Shown: piece after piece, positions 50,822 to 61,061 of the stretch
Layout: each line of letters begins with the position of its first letter
Numbering within the stretch: the stretch's first letter is position 1
From: Edaphochlamys debaryana
Lineage: Eukaryota > Chlorophyta > Chlorophyceae > Chlamydomonadales
Direction of reading: 5' to 3'
DNA length: 64,000 nucleotides
Assembly: GCA_016858145.1 (NCBI GenBank)
Contig: JAEHOE010000086.1
Coordinates: forward strand, 496,001-560,000
The notes under the pieces: model-generated
Told to the model about the DNA's origin: nothing
What the model saw: the letters and a program-made list of their open reading frames with translations, nothing else
The model's database searches: none
Program-made: the position numbers and the translations under genes

Positions 50822-52338
50822 ACAAGTGGACACAGGGGCAGAAGCTCTGGCGGCTTACGCAGGATGTGCTGACTGGCACCACGCAAACAACTGAAGTATG
50901 TATTGGGCATCCACTTGATTGTTCAATTTGCCTTCACTTCTTCTCATGCCCTCCCCAACGGGTTGCTTCCATGGCGCACCTAGTACATGGACTGTGTGGG
51001 TGTGGCTTCGCCATGTCCGGGATGTCGACCTTGTTGTTGCGAAGTAACTGTAGTATCGGTCTTCCCTTTGGCGAGGGCCACTTTGATAAAGTCAGGCGGG
51101 CTAAGCAGTGCTTGGGCCCCCCAAACGTGTGTGCTAATCGTGAGGGGCGCTTCCCAATGGAGCGGCGGGGCACCGGGCGGCAGTGCGCGCCACGGCCGAA
51201 CGACTTGTTTGCTGCCCTCGTGCCTGGGCACTGGTGCATACTGACGGCACTGCGCGCCGTCCTGAAGTACGTCTGCACTGGCAACATGACTTCATGTGTG
51301 GAAGTGTGGAACTACATGTCGGGTACTGATGGCTGGGTACGATGGGCGCAGATTACGCTTGGGATGACGATTCACCTGGCCAAGGCACGCACGCTGTGGT
51401 GGTTGGACATGGCGCAACCGCTCAAGGTTGCCCAGACGACGCTTTCTATCTGAGGCCAGACGGAGGCCATGCCCGCCCAGGCGGGCGGCGCGTTGAGAGT
51501 ATACGAACCGTGCATGGTGATAAGATCTTAACTGGTGATAAGATGTTGACAGGTCAGTAAGGTTGCGGGCAGAGGCTGTGCATGCGGAGTTGGCTGGGCG
51601 TTTGAGGACTCACTTTCACCGCGTAGCATGGTTGACGACGAGGGGTGCAGGCTGGGCCCAGCTGCCGAAATGCAGCCAAGCAGGGCAAGTGGAGGTCATT
51701 GTGTCCAGATGAGGCACTTCATCAGCACGGCGGGAGGTAGGAGGACACTGCGCTTGGGTGCGGATGGGGCCCGTCTGGGGCATGGGCGTGCACTCATGCC
51801 GCCCTTGATGACGTTCTTGGAGGCCCATGTGGGGCGCCAGTGCGGGCTTGGGGCTCTTGACTAAGTTTGCGTACTTGCTTTCAATCATGACACGACCATT
51901 CAGGATCAAAGTCTCGTCGTCTGTTGGGCCTTCATCCGCATGGGTTCACCGTGCCGCGCCCATGCTGTACCGGCGGGAGGGAAGCGCGGGGGGCTCCGGG
52001 CGGGCTCCGCCAGCCTTCTCGCCGCCTTCGCGTGCCAAGCAAACACCCCGGGTCGCGAGCATTTGATTTCCGTGTATTTGCACGTATGTTCTTATCATTG
52101 TGCTCTACGGAGTTGACGAGTCGGGATGCGGCGTCCACCGGGTCCGGCATGGAGGTCGGCGGTTTCGAACCTGGGTAGCTGCATACAACTCGAAGGCCAG
52201 TGGTCGCTGTGCCTTATAAGGGCGGCGTGCGGCGCATGGTGGCAAGCAACATCAGATGCGCAGCTGTAACAGGGTTTGCATGCTAACTCCCGCTACCTCC
52301 AAGTGCGCGACCTGCCGTGACATTTGAGGTGCACATAC
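50822..52338. other. 1.5 kb between kinase D and the chitinase
   Basis: No recognisable gene. A 195-codon open frame at 50866-51453 has no known motif and probably overlaps the kinase D 3' UTR. A TATA-like element lies at 52215 in the chitinase promoter. Confidence 0.6.
52215..52220 (+). promoter_or_regulatory. TATA-like element upstream of chitinase
   Basis: TATAAG within ccttataagg, 124 bp upstream of the start codon. A TATA box is expected some 25-30 bp before the transcription start, which would leave a leader of about 95 bases. Confidence 0.4.
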
Positions 52339-55300
52339 ATGTCGCGCCTAAGACGCAACATGGCTCGCGGCTTGAGCATCGGCTTGCTGGCTGGGCTCTT
52401 GTTACAACAAGCAGTCTCAGCAGCTGTGACCGGCTCGGCGCCAGACGCTGTGACCGGCGTCTACATTCCAGGGGTAAGCGACCGACCTGCGTCTGGGCCA
52501 CAGCTCGCGCCCTGCCTCGCATAACTCGAAGGGGCTCATGCTAAGCTGCGCCAATCGGTTACCTTACCTTCCCTCGCTGTATGCGGCATGTTCGACACTC
52601 TTCTCGCTGACACGTACCCCACCTTGTTTCCCGCCCGTCCCCTACCCCAGTGGGCGCAAAACCTCTCCCCAGGCCGCGACTTCTTCAACACGAGCGCGAT
52701 CAACCTCCAGGGCGTGTCGCATGCCTATTACGCCTTCCTTTGGATCAGCAGCACTGCGACTGTGTACGACCCGTTCAGCACCTTGGTAAGCGATGGCCGC
52801 CGATGTCTGCTGCGTGCTGCCAGGCGCCGATGGATGCCATGTTCCCCGCGGCACATGCGTCTAGCCTCTCAGATGCCACATATACCCCTACCCGTCGCAA
52901 TGTGGTGTATATGCTTTCCCATCGCGCGCAGCCTCTCTTCATGGCGCTCAAGCCGCGGTGGCCGGCCACGAGCTTCATCCTCTCCATCGGCGGAGGCGGC
53001 TTCGACAACAACCTCTGGAAGAATGCGGTCGGGACGGCGTACTTCAATACCTTTGTGGACTCAATCATCAGCAAGGTGCAGGCAGTCAACGCTGATGGCG
53101 TTGATCGTGAGCCGGGGCCAAGGGAGGGCCGGGACTTGGATCGGAAGGGGCCCGCGCCGGCGGCGGCAAGCAGTGCGGCTAGGCGCCTCGCGTGCTTGCG
53201 TGCAGGGCTTCCCCATTTACTGACCTTAGATGGAGGTTCAGTAGGCTGCTTCCCAAGCAACGCCCAACGGTCCCTGTCCGACATTCGATCCCGCAGTTGA
53301 CTGGGAGACGCCAGACTCGTACGACCGTAACGCCTACACCGCCCTGTGCGCCGCCCTGCGCTCTCGGCTCGACGCCCTGGGCGCAGCGGCCTCGCCGCCC
53401 CGCAAGATGTGGCTCACGGCAGCGACGGGGGCCTTCACAGCGCCTGCGAACTGGGTTGGTGAGCTCGGGGCCGTACAGGGGAGCGAGTGCACGTGGATGG
53501 GGCTGCGTCCATGCGTCACCCTGCAACCTTAGTACCAGTAGGCCCCGCCCATACACGTCATGTGGCATTTCCCCGCCGCCTCGGTCCCGCAGGCTTCGAC
53601 CTGCCCAGTATCAAGACCAACCTCGACCTCTTCAACATCATGACATGTGGGTAGTAGGGTCGGGGTGGGGGCTGATGTGGGTCGGGCTGGCGGCGATGTG
53701 AGTTGGGGAGGAGAGCGCCCAAGACAGGCGGGGGGCATGTGCAGGCCCTGCCAACCCAGTCTTCGCTGCAGCTGAGCCTCGCCACACGCCCCCTGGCACA
53801 CCCTGTCCCTGTCCCCATCCCCCTGCCCCCGCCCCCCCAGACGAGCTGCACGACCCCTGCTACTGGGAGACCACCACCAACTTCCACACCGCCTGGAGCG
53901 GGTGCAAGGCGGCGCTCGACTTCTACATCGGACAGGGTGGGTGGGTGGGGCGGGATGCGCGTGCAGGGGAAGAGGGTCATTATAGAGAGCCGGCCCCACC
54001 TCGCGATCAAGCGGCCACGCACGGGCCCCTCGCACGCCGCCTTAAGCCAAACCCGCTTCCCTGCTCCAAGTCAAGGGCCTCGCCCCATGCCCATCCGCAG
54101 GCGTCCCCCGCAACCAGCTGGTCCTGGGCCTCGCCTTCTACGGCCACGGCTACACGCTGACCAATCCCTCCAACTACGCATACCCCGCGCCCAGCGTCGA
54201 GCTAAGGGACTGCTCAAACGAATACACGGTAGGCCGGTCTCGACAGGAGGCTCATGTCCAGGGGCTGGGCGGGCGGGCACAGCTGGCTTGGCTTAGGTGG
54301 CCCACAGCAGCCTCTAATGCCCTGCCACAGCCCCCTCACTTAATGGCGACGGCAGTTGTGTGGACACTGTTTGTGCGGTGGTCTGTCCCCTGTCACAACC
54401 TGGCTGTCCTGACTCGATGACCGTCCCTTTCCCTCGGCCCCGGCCCCGGGCTCAAGCATCACCTGGACCAGCCTCCCTACCTTGCTCTTGTCTCGGCAGC
54501 CCGAGAGATGCAACACACGTTGAGCCCCTTCCACCGTCCTCGTCGGCCCCGTGCCCCATCGGTCCCGTGTCCCCGTGCCCCCCGTGCCCCCGCAGCCCTC
54601 CTACCGCTCCCTCATGTACTACCTGGCGGGCAATGCGACCAGCGCGGGCGTGTTGGTGGACGCGGGGGAGCGCTCCGCCTACTACGTGCAGGATGCGATG
54701 GTTACAGCAGGAACCGCCTCCAGAAGGGGAGGGGTTGAGCGAGAGCGCCACCTACTGGGTGTGCCACCTGCACACCGACACCCACGCAACGTGACTGACT
54801 TTCGGTCGTCACACCACGTTGCTAGGGTCGGGCCCGTAGAGCCCCCCTCAGTACTATTCCACTAATTCCGCTGTGCCTTTAATCATCGTCAATCAAGGCC
54901 AGGACGCCTGGGGGCTCCTGCACAGTCAATCTGCCACCTGAGACTCGCAGGAAAGGATGGTCCGCCGGTATTGTCTCCCAGCCACTTGGTGGCCTGAGCG
55001 CAGCAAAAGAGTGAAGCGCTCCCCAAAACTCAGCTGACACCAACACACGTCCACGGTTCAGCACCCCGAGGCGATTCCCATTCTCCCTTGTCGCGTATAG
55101 ATATCGGCGTCCCTTCTCCATGGCTGTCGTGGCTGCAAGACACACCACATCCCACACTCTCTGGTCAACTCCCTCCGTTGGTCGAGCCAGCCAAAGATTG
55201 AACCGGCAAAGTGGCCAGGTCCATGGCATGCCCTGCTCGCCCCCTACGTGCAGGGCAGCAGCTGGGTCGCCTTCGACACGGCCGAGAGCCTGGGACTCAA

Positions 55301-57647
55301 GATCCAGGGATCCAGGGAGTACGGCATTGCGGGTGAGCGGGAGCCGTGCAGGACTGGGGCCGGCTGAGGGTAGGCTTGAGTGTGCGCCACCTCAGCAGCC
55401 AGGCCCCCGTCTCGCAACCTCGCTACGTGGTCCCGACGTGCGTCCGCCCCGCCCCGCTCCTGTCCCCCCCGTCCTCCATAGTCCAAGCCTTAGCCTGGTC
55501 CATATGTCGCAACCTCGTTACGTGGTCCCGCCTTGGTGTGCCTTAAGCACGCCGCGGCCCAGACACCCTAGGGACCCTACCAACAGCCCCCTCTTCCTTT
55601 CCTACCTTCTTTCCGCCCCCCCTCCAGGCGTCATGATCTGGTACGCCTCTCTGGACGACATCCAGGGCACCCTGCTGCGCTCCGTGGCCACCCGGGGCAC
55701 ACCCTCCAGGTGGGATGGACCGTTTAGGGAAGGGCACAATGGGTGTTGCCAACCTTGCCGTGCCAAGGCGGCGGGTGGCTGGCGGCCTACTCGTCGTACG
55801 GCACTCATCGTCAGTCGCACTGCCGGCATGACGCCAATGCCGTCGTACCGCGTGCCGTGGACCCCTGCCTCTTGACGTCACCCCTGTCTCTTGACGTCAC
55901 CCCTGTCTCTTGACGTCACCCCTGTCTCTTGACGTCACCCCTGTCTCTTGACGTCACCCCTGTCTCTTGACGTCACCCCTGCATGCCTCTGACGTCACCC
56001 CTGCATGCCTCTGACGTCACCCCTGCCTGCCTCTGACGTCACGCCCGGTGCGTTTGATGCCCCGCTGCAGATCCTGCGGCAACGGCTTCGTTGGGACGGG
56101 CGTGTGTGCCGACCCGTCCCAGTGCTGCTCCGAGTTCGGGTGGTGCGGCACCAGCGAGGCCCTGTGCGGCTACCGCTGCAGGTGCGGATGGGATCGTCAG
56201 GCAACACGGGAAGGGCTGCGGTCGGGGCACGGGACTAAGGTACACAGGGGTGCAGTCACGCCACCTCACTTGTGCCTCACTCTCCAGGGCGCTCCCCCTC
56301 CACTCGTGCCTTTCCCGCTCGCGCCCTCCCCAGGAGCGGCCCCTGCGTTCAGTACCCCTCGCCGCCGCCGCGGCCGCCGCAGCCCCCGCCCTCCTTAGGG
56401 CGACGGAGTGGTGGGGTCGGGCAACTGCGCAGACGCCACGCTCTGCTGCAGCTCAGCGGGTGCGTGTCACCCTTGTTGTTGGGTATAGGCGTCAGGTGTC
56501 ACCTGCACGTGTCCGATGACGCGGGACCGCCGTACCTTGTGTTGTGCCTTATGTGTGACCACGGTGCTTCGGTGATCCTGTGTCAAGGGCGGATGCAAAC
56601 TGTGCCAATCCATGAGCTCCTGTTTTTACCGCGTGTCTGGCATGGCCTGCAACCTTACTTGCAGGCTATTGCTGGAATGACGAGGCCCATTGCGGAGTGA
56701 ACTGCGTGGGCGGCCCCTGCTGGTACACGCCCCGCCCGCCGCCGCCCAAGCCCTCGCCGCCGCCCGCGCCCGCGCCGCCCCCTGTGGCCTACGGCTGCGG
56801 CGGAGGCGTCATCGGCAACGGCAACTGCCCCGCCTCCACCGACTGTTGCTCCGCGGCCGGCTACTGCGGTGAGTGAGGCGTTTGTTGCTCAATCGAGCAG
56901 GGCAGGAGGTCAGAGCGAGGGGCGCTGGCAGCAGCGTCCGCGCCAGTAGTCCATGTGGGCCACACCAAGGCATCAGCCGCTTTTGCCACCTGCTGCTTTC
57001 AAGCTCCTACTTGTGTCCGTCCGGCGCGTACGATTTCATCCTGGGCAAGGCATCGTCGGTCCAACCCTCGCCGCATGCCCTCCTCTTGCAGGGACTGGCG
57101 ATGCCTACTGCGGCTTTGGCTGCCAGGGCGGCCCCTGCAAGGTCTTCCTGCCGCCGCCCCCAGGCGTCACCGGCCCCATGTGCGGCGGCGGCACGGTCGG
57201 CAACGGACAGTGCGGCTACGCGGGGGAGTGCTGCTCCCAGGTGTGAGGGCGCTTGATGTATTGCCTGCGTGCCAAACCCGCATGGGACTGGGGTTGCTGT
57301 CTTTGCAGGCAGCAGCGTCGGGCAGGGGCCTTGCTGCAGGTGCTGATCGAAGCCTGCCATGCTGTGTTGCAGCAGGCGTTAGCAATTGCCTCGCCCCGAC
57401 CTTGCCCTTTACGTTTATCGTGCAGTGGGGCTGGTGCGGTACCGGCACGGACTGGTGCGGAGCCGGGTGCCAGGGCGGCGCCTGCTACATGCCCCCGCCT
57501 TCGTCCCTTGCATCCTCGCCGCCGCCCGGCCCCAAGCCGCCCTCGCCGCCGCCGCCCGGCCCCAGGCCGCCCTCGCCGCCGCCGCCAAACCCCAGGCCGC
57601 CCTCGCCGCCCCCGCCCAGCCCCAAGCCTCCCAAGAAGAAGCTGTGA
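52339..57647 (+). CDS. Secreted GH18 chitinase with four hevein-type chitin-binding modules
   Basis: Hydrolyses beta-1,4 GlcNAc polymers outside the cell. Exons: 52339-52473, 52651-52785, 52932-53106, 53297-53458, 53593-53646, 53841-53936, 54101-54228, 54596-about 54691, 55254-55332, 55628-55709, 56071-56181, 56334-?, 56399-56459, 56665-56868, 57092-57240, 57426-57647. A signal peptide (LSIGLLAGLLLQQAVSAA) follows MSRLRRNMARG; the second Met at 52360 may be the start. GH18 features: FILSIGGGGFD, then DGVDLDWE across the 53106/53297 junction with the catalytic Glu, LFNIMTYELHD, and VMIWYASLDD near the end. Four Cys-rich modules (CCSEFGWCG, CCSSAGYC, CCSAAGYCG, CCSQWGWCG) follow, with Pro-rich linkers, and the protein ends PKPPKKKL. 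The 56334-56459 segment does not read through in one frame (see findings). Plants join hevein modules mostly to GH19; GH18 plus four modules is less usual. Confidence 0.9.
54682..55254 (-). mobile_element. Probable retroelement fragment forming a chitinase intron
   Basis: An 11-bp direct repeat, ctacgtgcagg, flanks this segment (54682-54692 and 55244-55254). Removing it restores an unbroken GH18 reading AYYVQGSSWVAFDT. Antisense to the gene, 55229-54879 encode a 116-residue open frame with VDQRVWDVVCLAATTAMEKG and RVLVSAEFWGALHSFAALRP, in the style of algal retrotransposon C-terminal regions. The right-hand repeat supplies the 3' splice site. The donor is either GTGCAG inside the left repeat or GTTACA at 54701; both keep frame. 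Confidence 0.5.
55873..56041. repeat. Nine TGACGTCA palindromes in a chitinase intron
   Basis: TGACGTCA begins at 55873, 55892, 55911, 55930, 55949, 55968, 55990, 56012 and 56034: six units 19 bp apart, then three at 22-bp spacing with a gcatgcc insert. TGACGTCA is the classic CRE/bZIP palindrome. The array lies in the intron between the last GH18 exon and the first chitin-binding exon. Confidence 0.9.
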
Positions 57648-58854
57648 GGCGGCCATGCGAAGGGGCAAGACCCTACATACAAAGTGGACCATCTGTTGGC
57701 AGGGCCCAGTAGAACGTCCCCGCGTGTCCAAGCTTAATCCAGCTTATCGACTATTCATGCGCTTGTGAAGGCGCCCTGGGCTTATCTGCCTTTGTAGTTT
57801 GGTCAGAAGTATTCATTGGGGAAGAGGCCTGAGGAGGCCAAGAGCTTGATTGTGGTGATCCTTGCCGTGGTAGCAAGAAATCTAGTCTGTTTTACCAATT
57901 CATAATAAGCCCTGTTTGTGGGGCAGTTACCCTGCAAGTGCGTGGAGCTTAGCCCCTTTGCCACTCTTGAGGCGTTCAGCCACCCCTCTGTTTTGCCATT
58001 CATTCTGCCCGGTGCGGGATCCAGTAAGGAAGGGTACCTTGCCTTCACCTGCCTTCACATAAGCGTTTTGTGCCCGTAGGGCGCCTATCCCAACGTTCAC
58101 TGTACATAAGACCCATTATCAACTATGTTCATTCATAGCCGGATTCATAGTAAGGTTCCGAAGGCTTCCGCCGGTCTCCAGGCCCGCTGTTCAGGTGCCG
58201 TGCAGGGCGTGCAGGGGACCCCCTGGTGCCGTGGGGAGAGGGCGGGGCGGTTGAGCACGTCTTACTTGCAGGTCCTGCTGGATTCTTTAGTGAGCTGTCC
58301 TCTCCAGCACGCTGGTGTGACATGAAGGGTATAGGTGTGTGCACTGAGGCAAGGGCGTCGTAGGTCAAGGAGGCGAGTCGTGGCTCCTGGCCCTCGGGTG
58401 CCGACCCCTGGTTCCGCTGCTTTCATATCCTTGTTTGAGCGCGGCCCTACGCAAGTGTTGCACTAGCTGCCACCCTGTAAAACGTCGGCGACATGTCTGT
58501 GCCTCTTTGCAGCTGGTCCGCGAGGTCCAGCTGCAAGCATGTCGCTCGCCGGCCTGGCTTGCGCCGTGACCACGGGCCCACATCAAGCCTCAAACCGTAT
58601 GACAAGCAGTGGCAACGCGGCAACGCCGCTAGTCGGCATTTCGGGGCCTCGCGATCGCTGCATTACTCCATTTTGCGGACACCTGCTCGGGACCACCCCG
58701 GAAGCATTTACAGGTATTGCACGACCAAGCGCTTACTCGAGCGACTCGCTATTGACCTCGAAACGCGTCGCGACCTTCAATCAACAAGACGCCAAACGTT
58801 GCGACACAACTCGTTTCGTGACGTACCCGCTGCTTTACTCGACACGAGCCTATC
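57648..58854. other. Chitinase 3' region and COX17 promoter
   Basis: There is no coding signal. The AT-richer stretch around 57780-58130 is probably 3' UTR. A TGTAA polyadenylation-type signal lies at 58476. Confidence 0.6.
58476..58480 (+). terminator. Candidate TGTAA polyadenylation signal for the chitinase
   Basis: TGTAA is the usual poly(A) signal of Chlamydomonas-type nuclear genes. This one lies about 830 bp after the chitinase stop and before COX17, a normal 3' UTR length there. Confidence 0.35.
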
Positions 58855-59573
58855 ATGGGCGCGTCGGATTCCAAGCCCGCTGGCGCTCCGGCCGCTGCGC
58901 TTCCGGCGCCATCGGCTGCTCCTCCCGGCATCCCCATCGGTCCTGACGGCAAGCCTAAGAAGATCTGCTGCTGCTGCCCAGACACCAAGAGACTTCGCGA
59001 CACGTGCATAGCGGAGCGTGGTGAGTGTCGCGAGGGGGCCGTGTGTGGCTCTGCACTGCCGGTACCGGCATCCCGTCCCACGTCCTCCTCTGGCTTTCCC
59101 TTGCGCCACGTTACCTAGCTCCACTTGACTCCTGCCCCCTGTACTGTCATAGCTGACCTGACCATCATCCCTGAAACCTCGCAGGCGAGGAGCATGCCTA
59201 CTGCCAGGCGCTCATAGAGGCCCACAAGGCCTGCCTCCGGGTTGAGGGGTTCAAGGTAAGCGCCTGGGCCCGTTGGTGCCGGGCGTGGGGCTCGTTCGGA
59301 ACCTGGGGAGAGGAGCAAGGATTACCAGCAGGGTCCAGGGTGAAAGGGCGAACCAAGGAGCGATGGACTGCGCAGTGCTCAAGCTACAGTGTGCAGCGAG
59401 TGGCAGGGGAGCGGGGCCGAGGCGCAACCGGGCGGTGGGGGTTGTGTAGGACGCTGCAGGAGGTGTAGGACGCTGTTCTTGCAAGCCTCTCGTGCGGGGT
59501 TTCAGGGTCTCGCCTGCTCTGCTTGCGGCCCTGCTGATGTCTTGCTGCTCCCCCGCCCATCGCACAGGTTTGA
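58855..59573 (+). CDS. COX17: COX17, cytochrome c oxidase copper chaperone
   Basis: Delivers Cu(I) in the mitochondrial intermembrane space to SCO1 and COX11 for cytochrome oxidase assembly. Exons: 58855-59020, 59185-59255 and 59568-59573, the last holding only GTT TGA; 80 residues in all (animal COX17 is 63). The extra length is an Ala/Pro-rich N-terminus. The core KKICCCCPDTKRLRDTC has the copper-binding Cys pair and the first CX9C; CQALIEAHKAC is the second CX9C, and the end LRVEGFKV matches the family's GFKI-type terminus. The twin CX9C fold implies import by MIA40/ERV1. It shares no regulatory unit with its neighbours. Confidence 0.95.
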
Positions 59574-60167
59574 GCTTGACAGGAAAGGAGAAGCGTGACA
59601 GCAGCGGGTGCACCGCAGCGAGTGGCGGATGCTGGACCCTGCCGGGGCGCCCCTTGGCGCCAGGCAGGCATCGGAGAGTGTCGTGTGCGGAGAGTGGCGT
59701 GTGCAATCCCGGGAGCCTTGGACCTCGGTCGCTGGGTGCCGAAGTGGCTGCAGCAGCAAGCCGCTGTGGCTAGGGGGCCGGTTCCCTGGGCCATCGGGGC
59801 CGACGTGGCATGGTCTTTGAAGAAATGCTTGGATGCTGGCGAGAGCGAGGGCGCTCATTGCCTCTGGATGATGCTTGGTCTGTGCGCCAGGGCTACTGAG
59901 GTCTGCACAGCCCTCGGTGTGTATATTGAAGGACCACCCTGGGGTCACAGCGCTGAACGCTGAACGCTGCGGCCAACGCTGCACAGCCGAGGGAACGTGG
60001 TGCAGTGAGCAGGCAAGTGACGGTGAAGGGCTTTTGGCGGACCGCATGAGGGGGCATGAGGGAAGCTGACGAACACGGCCGCGGTTCTGTGGGGTATGCA
60101 TGACTTGGGTGGCGATGAGGGGAACGACTGACGAGGAAGGACCCGCCATGTGGGTTACCTGCTATAC

Positions 60168-60297
60168 GTTCGGATGAGGCAGGCTGGCCGCCTGGGGGTT
60201 CTGTGCTCGCAGGGGTCGTGCACCGTAGTCCGGACGATGATGAAGGGGGATGCAGCTGAGCGCGCTGTTCGGATGAGGCAGACTGGCCGCCTGGGGG
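60168..60297. repeat. 31-bp direct repeat pair, 99 bp apart
   Basis: gttcggatgaggcag at 60168 and 60267 begins a 31-bp stretch (ending gccgcctggggg) that is repeated with one mismatch. Confidence 0.8.
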
Positions 60298-60395
60298 CGT
60301 CAGGAGAGCGGAGAGCGAAGTTGTGCGCCGCTTGTTTGCTGCTGAGGCGTGCCACTTGTTGTGCTGCGTTCTCACCGGGCGGGTCCACCGGGCTA

Positions 60396-60400
60396 TGTAA
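60396..60400 (+). terminator. Candidate TGTAA polyadenylation signal for COX17
   Basis: TGTAA in ggctatgtaaatg, about 820 bp after the COX17 stop. Confidence 0.35.
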
Positions 60401-60991
60401 ATGCAAGGGCGGCGGAGTGGTGCCCGACTCCATCTGCACTCGTCGGCGAGGTTGAGGGCTCTCCCGTCCGTCTCCATCGGGTGCTTTCACCCTGGCCAGC
60501 CTGTGCCAGGCGGTCGGCTTGGTCGGCGGGCTGCCGGCACGAGGGAGCGCTGTTGTATGCATCCCATTGCCCCGGCGTCGCCCCCCATCCCCCGGTCCCG
60601 CCTCCCCTGACACCTGCCGCGAACGCGACGCCGAGCGGCAACAACCCCAGACCGACATGTACCGCAACGGGGTCGGAGTCGTGCGTGAGGCCGCGCTCCT
60701 CGTGCGTTCTATGGATAACGCCCATCAGCCTATTTAGCTACGGGGGCGAGGCAGACCCTCTCCTCGCGTCTGTCGAGAGTTTCGTGCAGCGCAACTGGTC
60801 TTCGCGATTGCGCTGCCGCTGAAGCTAGGGCCAGCCCGTTACATCCTAAACATACTTCACATTACAACTTACCAAATGAGCCAATAACCAACAGCATTCC
60901 ACAAGAGATAGGGGTCGCGCCGATTCACCTGTTGCGATGACGACTGACGCGCTCTTCGCTAATCAAGAGTAATGAGAGCCTAGACTCAGCG

Positions 60992-60999
60992 TATACAAA
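60992..60999 (+). promoter_or_regulatory. TATA-like element upstream of the sulfotransferase gene
   Basis: TATACAAA lies 70 bp before the ATG at 61062, in a locally AT-rich stretch. Confidence 0.4.
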
Positions 61000-61061
61000 C
61001 CCATAGCATAGCGGGGCATTCATTGGAGCCGAGGCGCTTCAGCGCCCAGGCTTCGGGTACC

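Larger units (their letters stand above)
59574..61061. other. COX17 3' region and upstream of the sulfotransferase gene
   Basis: No gene seen. It includes a 31-bp direct repeat (60168 and 60267), a TGTAA signal at 60396 and an AT-richer stretch near 60840-61000 that probably carries the next promoter. Confidence 0.6.

Noticed and set aside
50866..51453. A 195-codon open frame after kinase D
   Set aside because: It has no recognisable motif, no Kozak-like context and no splice partners, and its position suits a 3' UTR. It may be real but I cannot support it.
52145..52180. tRNA-like T-loop string ggtttcgaacc
   Set aside because: No matching acceptor, D or anticodon arms could be folded around it on either strand.
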